NCBI GenBank assembly: GCA_902602765.1
Contig: CACKSH010000008.1
Span: 1 to 64,000 of the forward strand
Origin: Paracoccaceae bacterium
GTDB lineage: Bacteria > Pseudomonadota > Alphaproteobacteria > Rhodobacterales > Rhodobacteraceae
DNA length: 64,000 nt
Direction of reading: 5' to 3'
The translations under genes were made by a program, and so were the position numbers. The notes below the pieces were generated by a model. That model saw nothing but the letters and a program-made list of their open reading frames with translations, searched no databases and had not been told where the DNA came from. Of the stretch, positions 26,487-36,477 are shown in pieces. How positions within the stretch are numbered: position 1 is the stretch's first letter; every line of letters begins with the position of its first letter.

Positions 26487-27541
26487 TGATATCTATTATT
26501 TTAGGATTCGTTGTCTTTTGGGTTTTGGCTCGCAAATTAAATTTGTCTAAATCAATTGTTCCTGCAGCTGCAATTGCTCTATCGGTTTTTATTTCATGCG
26601 TTCATTTAACATTGCCGCCCGAAAATAATCTTCGTGTTGTATTAGGTGGCAGTTTAGAACCTTGGGTGCTTTTAGTAAGTATATTTTTGGTAGTATATTT
26701 TTATCGAGAGATTCTGAGGCGTATAAGATCTATATCTACAAAAAACACTGAAGAAAATTTGCCAATGAACACTTCTGAAGTAACTTTTTCGGATATTGAA
26801 TTGGACCGATACTCGCGGCATGTGATAATGCGTGAAATAGGCGGGTCGGGCCAAAAGAAGCTTAAATCAACTTCGATACTAGTAGTAGGTGCTGGTGGTT
26901 TAGGTTCTCCAGTACTGCAGTACCTTTCTGCAGCTGGCATCGGTAAAATTGGGATTATTGATGATGATGTAGTCGATCAATCGAACCTCCAGCGTCAAAT
27001 AATTCATAATGACAACTCAATAGGTGTTCCTAAGGTATTTTCTGCGCAAAAAGCAATTAAAGAGCAGAACCCGCATGTTGTGGTTAAACCTTACAACCGA
27101 CGCTTAAATAAAGATATAGCTAATGAGCTTCTGTCTGAGTACGATATTATTATTGAGGGTAGCGATAATTTCGAGACTCGATATTTGGTGAATGAAGTTG
27201 CACAATCTCTTTCCAAAGTAGTTATTTCTGGTGCCCTTAGTCAGTGGGAAGGACAGATTATGGTGTTTGATCATGCTTTAAACTCCCCATGTTATGAGTG
27301 TGTTTTTCCTGAAAAACCAGCAGACGATTTCGCTCCTACTTGTGCTGAGGCAGGAGTTTTTTCGGCATTGCCAGGCGTAGTTGGTACTTTGATGGCTGCA
27401 GAGGCAATTAAAAGCATTCTGGATATAGGAAATGGGCTAAGAGGTGTCATGCTGATTTATGACGCCATACAATCTGAAACAAGAATAATAAAGCTTAACA
27501 AAGCTACTAATTGCAGGATATGTGCTGATGGGAAAAACTGA
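26486..27541 (+). CDS. MoeB/ThiF/HesA-family adenylyltransferase with N-terminal membrane segments
   Basis: The C-terminal 240 residues are an E1-like enzyme that adenylates the C-terminal glycine of a MoaD- or ThiS-type sulfur carrier. VGAGGLGSPVLQYLSAAGIGKIGIIDDD is the ATP-binding region, QSNLQRQIIH the catalytic loop and EGSDNFETRYLVN the partner-binding part. Zinc is held by CYEC and the terminal CRIC. The first 75 residues are unusual for MoeB in general: two or three hydrophobic segments (SIILGFVVFWVLARKL, WVLLVSIFLVVYFY) that should tether it to the membrane. As I recall, this form is common in Rhodobacteraceae. MoeB (molybdopterin) or ThiF (thiamine) function cannot be separated. The start overlaps the dut stop by one base. 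Confidence 0.88.
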   Translation: MISIILGFVVFWVLARKLNLSKSIVPAAAIALSVFISCVHLTLPPENNLRVVLGGSLEPWVLLVSIFLVVYFYREILRRIRSISTKNTEENLPMNTSEVTFSDIELDRYSRHVIMREIGGSGQKKLKSTSILVVGAGGLGSPVLQYLSAAGIGKIGIIDDDVVDQSNLQRQIIHNDNSIGVPKVFSAQKAIKEQNPHVVVKPYNRRLNKDIANELLSEYDIIIEGSDNFETRYLVNEVAQSLSKVVISGALSQWEGQIMVFDHALNSPCYECVFPEKPADDFAPTCAEAGVFSALPGVVGTLMAAEAIKSILDIGNGLRGVMLIYDAIQSETRIIKLNKATNCRICADGKN

Positions 27542-29558
27542 TAAAACACCAAATCCATTATTAGGAAATTGGGAAACTCCACATAAAATTGCTCCTTTTG
27601 ATATCATTAATGATGAACACTTCGAGTCTGCATTGGCGATTGCCTGTTCCGAAGCCTTAATAGAGATTGATGAAATAATCTTAAATAATGATGAGCCAAC
27701 TTTTGAAAATACAATTGAAGCTCTGCTCAAAAAAGGCCGATTACTGGATCAGGTAGTTTCCACTTTTTATACTGTAACAGGTGCTCACACCAACGAGAAA
27801 AGGGACCAACTACTTTTAGTTTTTTCAGCTAAGCTCAGTGATTATAATAACAAAATTTATTCAAATAGTGAGCTATTTAAAAGAATTGCCCGAGTTGTAG
27901 ATACAAAAAAATTACAAAGCTTAAACAAAGAGCAAGTGAGAGTTTTAATGTTGATTCACAGAAACTTTGTGCGTTCAGGTGCTGCTTTGACGGGAAAAAA
28001 TAAGGCACGATTCCAAAGCATCAGTAAAAAACTCGCCGAAATAGGTACTGAGTTTTCTCAAAATCTTTTGAATGATGAGCGTGATTGGATTTTAAAATTA
28101 GAGAGCGAGACTCTTGAATTGCTCCCATCATTTTTAGTTCAGGCCTTGAAACAGGCTGGTAAAGACCGAGGTATAAATCAGGCGGTTTTAACTCTTTCCC
28201 GCTCACTAATTACTCCTTTCTTGCAATTTTGTCCTGATCGTGAGCTCAGGGAGCTTGCATATGTTGCCTGGACAAAACGCGGCGCAAGTGTAGGTGATCG
28301 CAACAATGTAAGGCTTGCTCATAAGACACTTAAGTTACGAGCAGAAATGGCAAAAATTCTGGGATTTGAGTCCTATTCACATTATAAATTAGAAACTGAG
28401 ATGGCGTCTTCTCCTGAAGCTGTAGATAAATTACTAACAACAGTATGGGCTCCCGCTCGAGAGGCAGCAATCAAGGATGAGACCATTTTATCATCCATGC
28501 TGCTTGAGGATGGTATCAATGACACTTTGAAAGCTTGGGATTGGCGTTTTTATGCAGAGCGTCGGCGCTTATTAGAATACGATTTAAATGAAAAAAATAT
28601 AAAGCCTTTCTTTCAATTGGATAACCTGATTAATGCAATCTTTAAATGTGCATATAAATTGTTTGAGCTTGAGTTTTCAGCACTGGATGTACCTTTGTAT
28701 CACGAAGATTGTCGTGCTTGGACAGTATCTAGAAAAGGAGTGGATGTTGCATTATTTATTGGCGATTATTTCGCGCGGCCATCGAAAAGATCAGGTGCAT
28801 GGTGCAGTGCCATGCGAGCGCAAGCAAAGTTTCCTAATAAACAAATACCAATTGTAATAAACGTCTGTAATTTTTCCAAGCTTGAAAATACGGTACTTTC
28901 GTTTGACGATGCGAAAACTCTCTTTCACGAATTTGGGCATGCACTACACCAAATCTTATCAGACGTAACTTACGATATTATTTCTGGGACATCAGTCGCT
29001 CGTGATTTTGTTGAATTACCCAGTCAATTGTTTGAGCATTGGTTAGAAGTTCCTGAAATACTAGAAGAATTTGCAACGCATTGCGATACTGGAGAACCTT
29101 TACCGTCAGATATGCTTTCGGCTATTTTGAAGGCATCCACATTTGATATGGGATTTAAGACAACCGAATACCTTGCGTCAGCTTTCGTAGATTTATATTT
29201 ACATCTGTACGAGCCGCCTGATGATATAATGAAACGGCAAGACCAGATACTTCAAAAATTAAAAATACCAGCTGCTATTGGAATGCGGCACGCAGTACCA
29301 CATTTTGCCCATGTTTTTTCTGGCAGTGGCTATGCCAGCGGATATTATAGTTACATGTGGTCTGAGGTAATGGAAGCTGATGCCTTTTCTGCTTTTACTG
29401 AAGTAAACGATCCTTTTGACTCAAGGGTCGCAAAATCCCTCGAAAAAAATATCCTTGCTGCTGGTGGATCTGAAGAGCCAGAAATCCTTTATGCTAATTT
29501 TAGAGGGCGATTACCTGACCCTAATGTGATGATTTTAGCTAGGGGATTGTACACATAA
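27528..29558 (+). CDS. M3 family oligopeptidase (oligopeptidase A / dipeptidyl carboxypeptidase type)
   Basis: This is a 676-residue cytoplasmic zinc metallopeptidase. The active site is LFHEFGHALHQILSD (HExxH), and the third ligand Glu lies in VELPSQLFEHWLE about 28 residues on. C-terminal blocks GSGYASGYYSYMWSEVMEADAF and FRGRLPDPNVMILARGL are typical of PrlC and Dcp. No signal peptide is present, which fits a cytosolic role in degrading peptides released by proteases. It cannot be assigned firmly to prlC or dcp. The ATG at codon 3 of the longest frame is preferred, with an overlap of 14 bases with the moeB-like gene. Confidence 0.93.
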   Translation: MGKTDKTPNPLLGNWETPHKIAPFDIINDEHFESALAIACSEALIEIDEIILNNDEPTFENTIEALLKKGRLLDQVVSTFYTVTGAHTNEKRDQLLLVFSAKLSDYNNKIYSNSELFKRIARVVDTKKLQSLNKEQVRVLMLIHRNFVRSGAALTGKNKARFQSISKKLAEIGTEFSQNLLNDERDWILKLESETLELLPSFLVQALKQAGKDRGINQAVLTLSRSLITPFLQFCPDRELRELAYVAWTKRGASVGDRNNVRLAHKTLKLRAEMAKILGFESYSHYKLETEMASSPEAVDKLLTTVWAPAREAAIKDETILSSMLLEDGINDTLKAWDWRFYAERRRLLEYDLNEKNIKPFFQLDNLINAIFKCAYKLFELEFSALDVPLYHEDCRAWTVSRKGVDVALFIGDYFARPSKRSGAWCSAMRAQAKFPNKQIPIVINVCNFSKLENTVLSFDDAKTLFHEFGHALHQILSDVTYDIISGTSVARDFVELPSQLFEHWLEVPEILEEFATHCDTGEPLPSDMLSAILKASTFDMGFKTTEYLASAFVDLYLHLYEPPDDIMKRQDQILQKLKIPAAIGMRHAVPHFAHVFSGSGYASGYYSYMWSEVMEADAFSAFTEVNDPFDSRVAKSLEKNILAAGGSEEPEILYANFRGRLPDPNVMILARGLYT

Positions 29559-29657
29559 ATCAAAAAGATATGTCTACTGTACCGACTTAATTGTAGATTA
29601 AAAAAAAGGGTGCATGCTTAGTTTTGTAATCTGCGAGCAGTTTTTTTTCTTGGTTCT

Positions 29658-29689
29658 CTTGACTCTTTGATGTGGCATACTTATCTCAG
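29658..29689 (+). promoter_or_regulatory. RpoH-type heat-shock promoter of groESL
   Basis: CTTG, an 18-base spacer and CTTATCTCAG match the alphaproteobacterial RpoH promoter form (CTTG / CYTATNTNNG), with one extra spacer base relative to the N17 I recall. The same stretch offers TTGACT and TATCTC for the main sigma factor. The transcription start would fall at the edge of the CIRCE element. Confidence 0.6.
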
Positions 29690-29694
29690 CATCG

Positions 29695-29721
29695 TTAGCA
29701 CTCTTGATACCAGAGTGCTAA
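29695..29721. promoter_or_regulatory. CIRCE element (HrcA operator) upstream of groESL
   Basis: TTAGCACTC-N9-GAGTGCTAA is a perfect match to the CIRCE consensus, bound by the repressor HrcA. It lies at the predicted transcription start, about 46 bases before groES, where bound HrcA would block initiation. The hrcA gene is not in the window. Confidence 0.95.
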
Positions 29722-29766
29722 ATGCTTTTATAAGCAAGACCGAAACTTAATGAAGGAGCCTCAAAA

Positions 29767-30054
29767 ATGGCATTAAAACCGCTTCACGATCGCGTTTTAG
29801 TTCGTCGCGTGGAAAGTGATGAGAAAACTGCTGGTGGGTTGATCATCCCAGACAGCGCAAAAGAAAAACCCGCCGAAGGGCTTATTGTTGCCGCTGGCGA
29901 GGGCGCTCGAAAAGATAACGGCGAACTTATTGCAATGGCCGTAAAGGAGGGTGACAAGATCCTGTTTGGCAAATGGTCAGGTACGGAAGTGACGATTGAT
30001 GGTGAAGAACTGTTGATCATGAAGGAAAGCGATATTTTAGGCATTTTGTCTTAA
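29767..30054 (+). CDS. groES: co-chaperonin GroES
   Basis: GroES caps the GroEL ring and encloses the folding chamber. The 95-residue protein is typical from the front ([23 protein letters not shown], in two pieces) through the mobile loop and roof region to the end [19 protein letters not shown] precedes the start. It is co-transcribed with groEL, 42 bases downstream, under the RpoH-like promoter and CIRCE. Confidence 0.98.
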   Translation: MALKPLHDRVLVRRVESDEKTAGGLIIPDSAKEKPAEGLIVAAGEGARKDNGELIAMAVKEGDKILFGKWSGTEVTIDGEELLIMKESDILGILS

Positions 30055-30081
30055 TTCGCCATATCAATTAATTTTAGATAG

Positions 30082-31758
<1,677 letters not shown>

Positions 31759-31792
31759 CGCCAAAAGCTTTCTGCAAAGTTTTACAATAACA

Positions 31793-31828
31793 AGGCTCAC
31801 GCTGATAAAGCGTGAGCTTTCTTCATTT
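31793..31828 (+). terminator. intrinsic terminator after groEL
   Basis: GCTCACGC and GCGTGAGC form a perfect 8-bp stem around TGATAAA, followed by TTTCTTCATTTTT. It lies between the stops of the converging groEL and purK genes. On the minus strand no T-run follows the stem, so it should act mainly for groEL. Confidence 0.85.
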
Positions 31829-32905
31829 TTGTTTGACCAGATTAAAGTGGCCCATTTTGCGGCCTGGTTGTACGTCAGTTTTACCATAAAGATGAAGGCT
31901 AATATTTCCATCCATCGCTAACGCTGGTGCGCGCTTAATCTCATCGCCTATTAAATTTTCCATTACAACGTTAGTATTACGTTTTCCATCACCAAGTGGC
32001 CAGTTGGTAATAGCTCTTATGTGTTGTTCAAACTGATCAATTGTGCAGCCATTTTGAGTCCAGTGACCAGAATTATGAACACGAGGTGCAATTTCGTTAA
32101 CAATTAGTCCAGATTTTGTGTAGAAAAGTTCGACTCCCAATACCCCGACATAATTGAGGCTTTCAAGTATCTTACCAGCTATTAGTACAGCATCAACTGT
32201 TTGCTGGCTGTTTAATTGTGATGGTACTGTAGTACTATGCAGGATACCGTTTATGTGCACATTTTGTCCTGGATCATAACATGCCACTTGTCCGGATAAA
32301 TTACGCGCTGCAATCACTGAAAGCTCAAATTCAAAATCAACAAAGCCCTCATATATTAATAAATCATTTTCAAATTTTTTGTATTCTTTTTCAATATTAC
32401 TGGAGTCCGATAATCTTATCTGGCCCTTGCCATCATATCCAAGGCGAGTAGTTTTTAGTACAGCTGGGAAGCCAATTGATTTGGAGGCTGCGTAAAGAGA
32501 GTTTAAATCCTCTACTGCTTGATAAGGAGCCGTCCTTAAGCCTAAATTAGACAGGAAGTTTTTCTCAATAATTCTATCTTGAGATACTCGAAGTGCTTCT
32601 CTCCCAGGTCTGATCGGCACAATTTCTTCCAAAATATCGAGAGTAGTTGTAGGAATATTTTCGAATTCATAAGTTATCACATCAACATTTTTTGCAAACT
32701 CTACTAAGGCCTGCTCATTCTTAAATGAAGCTATCGATGTTTTGCTTGCAACATGTGAAGCTGGTGAGTTTTCAGAGGGGTCAAATATATGCGACTTAAA
32801 ACCTAATCTAGCTGCTGCGACAGCAAGCATTCTACCTAACTGTCCGCCGCCTAAAATACCTATTCTAGATCCAGGTTCTAACATTTTGTCAATTTTGTGG
32901 TTCAT
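31823..32905 (-). CDS. purK: 5-(carboxyamino)imidazole ribonucleotide synthase PurK
   Basis: PurK uses ATP and bicarbonate to carboxylate AIR to N5-CAIR in purine synthesis. The 360-residue ATP-grasp protein shows IGILGGGQLGRMLAVAAARLG, VITYEFENIPTTTLDIL, FPAVLKTTRLGYDGKGQ and the metal-binding NEIAPRVHNSGHWTQNGC. It overlaps the end of purE by 17 bases if the first ATG is used. A second ATG seven codons later (MLEPGSRIGILGG) would avoid the overlap and also fits the family. Neither has a strong ribosome site, in keeping with coupling to purE. Confidence 0.95.
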   Translation of the reverse strand: MNHKIDKMLEPGSRIGILGGGQLGRMLAVAAARLGFKSHIFDPSENSPASHVASKTSIASFKNEQALVEFAKNVDVITYEFENIPTTTLDILEEIVPIRPGREALRVSQDRIIEKNFLSNLGLRTAPYQAVEDLNSLYAASKSIGFPAVLKTTRLGYDGKGQIRLSDSSNIEKEYKKFENDLLIYEGFVDFEFELSVIAARNLSGQVACYDPGQNVHINGILHSTTVPSQLNSQQTVDAVLIAGKILESLNYVGVLGVELFYTKSGLIVNEIAPRVHNSGHWTQNGCTIDQFEQHIRAITNWPLGDGKRNTNVVMENLIGDEIKRAPALAMDGNISLHLYGKTDVQPGRKMGHFNLVKQK

Positions 32906-33377
32906 CTGTAATTGAAGAAGATAAATGATTTCTCCAACTTTCTAATTTTTGTGCCAAGTTTGCGTCGCTTAGGGCTAGTATCTGTAATGACATGAGTGCG
33001 GCGTTGGATGCTCCTGTTGATCCTATCGCCATTGTTCCTACGGGAAAACCGCGTGGCATTTGGACGATTGAATATAAGCTGTCTACTCCAGATAAGGCTT
33101 GTGTTTGTATTGGAACGCCGATGATTGGGATATGCGTTTTTGATGCCATCATACCAGGTAAATGAGCAGCGCCACCTGCACCAGCAATAATTACTTTTAA
33201 ACCGCGTGTTACAGCAGATTTACCATATTCCCAAAGTCTATCGGGCGTGCGGTGCGCAGAAATGATTTTTGTTTCATATGCGACATCAAATTCATCAAGA
33301 ATATTAGCAGAATATTTCAAAGTTGGCCAATCTGACTGGCTTCCCATAATAACGCCAATAGATGGTTTAGTCCTCAT
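32889..33377 (-). CDS. purE: 5-(carboxyamino)imidazole ribonucleotide mutase PurE
   Basis: PurE moves the carboxyl group of N5-CAIR to give CAIR, the step after PurK. The 162-residue class I protein has the N-terminal GVIMGSQSDWPTLKYSANIL, the active-site loop ISAHRTPDRLWEY with the catalytic His, and IIAGAGGAAHLPGMMASKT. GGAAG lies before the ATG. It is the middle gene of a DUF465-purE-purK set on the minus strand. Confidence 0.97.
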   Translation of the reverse strand: MRTKPSIGVIMGSQSDWPTLKYSANILDEFDVAYETKIISAHRTPDRLWEYGKSAVTRGLKVIIAGAGGAAHLPGMMASKTHIPIIGVPIQTQALSGVDSLYSIVQMPRGFPVGTMAIGSTGASNAALMSLQILALSDANLAQKLESWRNHLSSSITDEPQN

Positions 33378-33424
33378 TATCTCGCTTCCTCAAATTTTTC
33401 GTAACTTACAAAGATTTAAATCAG

Positions 33425-33649
33425 TTAGGCGATTATATCAGGTGTAAGACGGTCCTCGATTACTGCAATCTTATCTTTTAATGCAAGTTTCTTTTTTTTC
33501 AGACGTTGAATCGTTAACTGATCTCGGAGGCCTCTTTCCTCAAGAGCTTTAACAGCTTCATCTAAATCTCGATGTTCTTGTTTGAGAACCTCCAACTCTA
33601 TTTGGAGAATTTCTTCAGTTTTCAGCGATACATCGTTGTAGGCATTCAT
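33425..33649 (-). CDS. DUF465 (YdcH-like) small coiled-coil protein
   Basis: This 74-residue hydrophilic protein is almost all heptad-like helix: LEVLKQEHRDLDEAVKALEE followed by the family's basic patch LKKKKLALKDKI and a short tail. DUF465/YdcH proteins are common, small and uncharacterised, and one is usually found upstream of purE in Rhodobacterales. No signal or membrane segment is present. Function unknown; a structural or adaptor role is only a guess. Confidence 0.85.
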   Translation of the reverse strand: MNAYNDVSLKTEEILQIELEVLKQEHRDLDEAVKALEERGLRDQLTIQRLKKKKLALKDKIAVIEDRLTPDIIA

Positions 33650-33707
33650 AATTTAATTTCTAAAGTTAAAGAGTCACTATACAACTGGTCTATGAATTTT
33701 CCTAGTC

Positions 33708-33738
33708 CTTGTATTCTGATTACATAGCTCCCATATCT
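33708..33738 (+). promoter_or_regulatory. RpoH-type heat-shock promoter of hsp20
   Basis: CTTG, an 18-base spacer and CCCATAT resemble RpoH promoters (C-rich -10, CCCATNT). It stands about 60 bases before the Hsp20 start and has the same spacer length as the groESL candidate. No CIRCE element accompanies it. Confidence 0.6.
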
Positions 33739-33797
33739 ATTTATGACATTGCCTTTGAGGATGCCAATAAAAAGTCGCTTAATTTAGAGGGCTACAA

Positions 33798-34211
33798 ATG
33801 ACGAGACTGACTTTATCGACTTACCCAAACATGCTGGGTTTTGAACAATTAGAGCGACTTCTGCAAAGAGCGTCCAAAAATGGTAGTGAGGGATACCCAC
33901 CCTTTAACATAGAGCAAACAACTGAAACATCTTTTCGAATAACATTGGCTATAGCAGGGTTTTCAGAAGAAGATTTGTCATTGACGGTTGAAGATAAGCA
34001 ATTAATTGTTAAAGGACGGCAGATAGAGGATGATAGCGCGCGGGTTTTCCTGCATCGAGGAATAGCCGCACGTCAGTTTCAGCGTTCGTTTGTTTTAGCT
34101 GAGGGCGTTGACGTCGGGCAGGCCATTATGGAAAATGGCCTACTGCATATTGACCTAACACAAAATATTCCGGAAACGGTTGTTCAAAAAATAAAAATAA
34201 GGAGGGCTTAG
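33798..34211 (+). CDS. small heat-shock protein, Hsp20/IbpA family
   Basis: This 137-residue alpha-crystallin-type chaperone binds unfolding proteins without ATP. The crystallin domain spans about residues 35-130 (PFNIEQTTETSFRITLAIAGF, SLTVEDKQLIVKGRQ, FQRSFVLAEGVDV, ENGLLHIDL), and the tail ends in KIKIRRA. The layout, with MLGFEQLERLLQ near the front, is that of class A IbpA-like proteins. A heat-shock promoter candidate precedes it. The DUF1150 gene follows after two bases, a linkage I recognise from Rhodobacterales. Confidence 0.93.
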   Translation: MTRLTLSTYPNMLGFEQLERLLQRASKNGSEGYPPFNIEQTTETSFRITLAIAGFSEEDLSLTVEDKQLIVKGRQIEDDSARVFLHRGIAARQFQRSFVLAEGVDVGQAIMENGLLHIDLTQNIPETVVQKIKIRRA

Positions 34212-34213
34212 CT

Positions 34214-34438
34214 ATGAGCAAAGATAACCTAAGTATAAATAATCTAAATGATAGAACGGTTTATGTATGCGCAGTGAATGTGGAAGATTTGCCAGAGGCA
34301 GTGGCAAAAGGAATTTCTCAGGATCAAGTGTACTCGCTCAATAGCAGTAATGGTGAAAGATTAGCACTTGTTAAGGATAGGTCCCTTGCATTTGTACTTG
34401 CTAGGCAAAATGAGTTTAATCCTGTGCCAGTTCATTAA
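34214..34438 (+). CDS. DUF1150 family protein
   Basis: This 74-residue acidic, soluble protein matches DUF1150 by its blocks TVYVCAVNVEDLPEAVAK and LYSLNSSNGERLALVKDRSLAFVLARQN-like (seen here as VYSLNSSNGERLALVKD). The family is alphaproteobacterial, uncharacterised and regularly encoded directly after a small heat-shock protein, as here. Co-expression implies a role during protein-folding stress, but no activity is known. The ribosome site GGAGGG overlaps the end of the hsp20 gene. Confidence 0.85.
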   Translation: MSKDNLSINNLNDRTVYVCAVNVEDLPEAVAKGISQDQVYSLNSSNGERLALVKDRSLAFVLARQNEFNPVPVH

Positions 34439-34458
34439 CCAGCCTAAGTTTTGGAGTA

Positions 34459-35352
34459 ATGGTGAAGGCTTATGATCGTCAATTTGATTTTGATTGGGTA
34501 GATGCTTTCAGCCGAAAACCGTTTTTTGGGAATGGCTGTGCGGTAGTTTACGATGACGGTATCTTATCGGAGCAATCTTGCTTAAATATAGTTAGAGAGA
34601 CTTCTCTGGTAGAATGTACTTTTCTTTCTTCTTCGGAAATCGCTGATTTTCGCGTTCGCTATTTTTTATCTGATCGGGAAATCCCATTTGCAGGTCACCC
34701 AACAATAGCAACAGCAATGTCGATAATTTCTCGCGGTAAACACGATAGAAGTAAGTTGGTCTTTGAAACGTTGGCTGGTTTGATTCCTGTTGAAGTTAGT
34801 TGCTCAGGTGATCAAGTAAAAATATCTATGACTCAGCCTAAACCTAAATTTGGTTTTAAAATTGAGAAGAAAGTTTTGTCTCAAATTGGAGGTATTCTTG
34901 AGAATAGCATTCTCTGCAAACCACAAGTAGTTTCTACAGGTCTTCCCTTTCCAATAGTCTTAGTTGACAGTTTGGAAACGCTTAAAAAAGTAACAATTGA
35001 CTATCAGGCATTAGATACGTTTCGGGCGGCAAGCTCTGAGAGTGACTTGATGGAGCCTTTTTGGGTCTGTTTAAATTCGCCACGGGAAAATGGAATAACC
35101 TTTTCAAGACTATTATTACACTCAAGTGGTCGAAGTGAAGATCCCTTTACCGGTTCGGCAACTGGTGCGATGGCAGCATATCTTTGGGATAATGACTTAA
35201 TTCAAAACCCTACTTTCACAGCTCATCAGGGTGACTTTTTAGGCCGGCCTGGTGAAGCTGAGATTGAAGTTTTGGGCCGTCCAGGCAATATATCCGGGGT
35301 GAAAGTTACTGGTTCCGCGTATATTTTAATGACTGGGAAATTAAAGATTTAG
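34459..35352 (+). CDS. PhzF family isomerase
   Basis: PhzF-fold proteins are two-domain, diaminopimelate-epimerase-like enzymes. The type member isomerises a phenazine precursor, but most bacterial homologues have unknown substrates. The 297-residue sequence has FDWVDAFSRKPFFGNGCAVV, the catalytic Glu in SLVECTFLS, IPFAGHPTIATAMS and DPFTGSATGAMAAYLW, all family hallmarks. No phenazine genes are nearby, so a metabolite-repair or amino-acid-related role is more likely than antibiotic synthesis. It converges on trxB with ten bases between them. Confidence 0.9.
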   Translation: MVKAYDRQFDFDWVDAFSRKPFFGNGCAVVYDDGILSEQSCLNIVRETSLVECTFLSSSEIADFRVRYFLSDREIPFAGHPTIATAMSIISRGKHDRSKLVFETLAGLIPVEVSCSGDQVKISMTQPKPKFGFKIEKKVLSQIGGILENSILCKPQVVSTGLPFPIVLVDSLETLKKVTIDYQALDTFRAASSESDLMEPFWVCLNSPRENGITFSRLLLHSSGRSEDPFTGSATGAMAAYLWDNDLIQNPTFTAHQGDFLGRPGEAEIEVLGRPGNISGVKVTGSAYILMTGKLKI

Positions 35353-35362
35353 TGCTGAGGTC

Positions 35363-36304
35363 TTATCCTTTTTCCGCTAGAAATTTCTCCGCATCTAGGG
35401 CCGCCATGCAGCCCATGCCCGCACTAGTAATTGCTTGACGATAGATATGGTCGGTGAGATCTCCTGCTGCAAAAACACCATTAATAGATGTCCGTGTGCT
35501 ACCAGCTTGAACTTGTACATACCCACCGCTATGGGTTTCCAATTGCTCAATTACTAATTCTGAAGCTGGCGAATGACCGATCGCTATGAATACACCTTTG
35601 CATTTGATCTCTTTGATTTGACTAGTACGGACATTTTCTACGCGAACAGCCTCTACTCCTTTGGGGTCATTTGTTCCGATAACTTCTTTAAGTTCGTGGA
35701 ACCAAAGTGTTTCAATTTTAGGATGATTGAGTAGGCGCTCTTGAAGAATTTTTTCAGCTCTGAGTTCATCTCGTCTGTGTATCAGGGTAACTTTTGAGGC
35801 AAAATTTGTCAGAAACAGGGCCTCTTCGACAGCGGTATTGCCTCCACCTACAACAACAATCTCTTGCTCGCGATAGAAAAAACCATCACAGGTCGCGCAG
35901 GCTGAAACACCAAAACCTTTAAAGTATTCTTCCGACTCTAATCCTAACCATTTTGCCCTTGCTCCAGTTGCCAAAATTACGGCATCAGCCTCGTACGAGG
36001 TACCACTGTCACAAGTTGCATTGAAAGGCCTATTGCCAAGTTCTAATTTGGTAACCAAATCATGAATAATTTGGCACCCCATAGCTTTGGCATGTGCTTC
36101 CATCCGCAACATCAGATCGGGCCCTTGAACCTCAGTATCTCCTGGCCAATTTTCTACCTCAGTGGTCGTCGTAAGTTGGCCTCCTGGTTCAATACCCTGT
36201 ATCAAAATTGGCTCCAACATAGCCCGACTAGCATAAACACCTGCAGAGTATCCAGCAGGGCCTGAGCCAATGATTAAAACTTTTGTTTTTATTACTTCAG
36301 CCAT
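35363..36304 (-). CDS. trxB: thioredoxin reductase
   Basis: TrxB transfers electrons from NADPH through FAD to thioredoxin. The 313-residue enzyme has the FAD site [18 protein letters not shown] at the front, the redox-active [11 protein letters not shown] in the middle, the NADPH site [16 protein letters not shown] and the closing FAD motif [21 protein letters not shown]. It is divergent from an Lrp/AsnC-type regulator, an arrangement repeated in Rhodobacteraceae, and the space between holds a perfect inverted repeat that may be the regulator's site. Confidence 0.97.
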   Translation of the reverse strand: MAEVIKTKVLIIGSGPAGYSAGVYASRAMLEPILIQGIEPGGQLTTTTEVENWPGDTEVQGPDLMLRMEAHAKAMGCQIIHDLVTKLELGNRPFNATCDSGTSYEADAVILATGARAKWLGLESEEYFKGFGVSACATCDGFFYREQEIVVVGGGNTAVEEALFLTNFASKVTLIHRRDELRAEKILQERLLNHPKIETLWFHELKEVIGTNDPKGVEAVRVENVRTSQIKEIKCKGVFIAIGHSPASELVIEQLETHSGGYVQVQAGSTRTSINGVFAAGDLTDHIYRQAITSAGMGCMAALDAEKFLAEKG

Positions 36305-36340
36305 TCTAAATTTTTTCCCAAAAACACTATAAGTTTATAC

Positions 36341-36360
36341 TCATCCTTTAATTAGGATGA
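36341..36360. promoter_or_regulatory. inverted repeat between trxB and the Lrp-type regulator
   Basis: TCATCCT-N6-AGGATGA is a perfect repeat, centred about 46 bases upstream of trxB and about 127 upstream of the regulator's ATG. The spacing (13 bp between half-site centres) and position suit an operator. The link to the adjacent Lrp/AsnC regulator is inferred only from location. Confidence 0.4.
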
Positions 36361-36477
36361 AAGTCTGTAATTTTAAATTTTACCTATTCAGCCGTATAAG
36401 ATTATTACTTAATCTTGAAATATTATTGCGCAGCACCCACTGAATGCTATATAGAAAAACTAAATAAGGTTTTAAAT

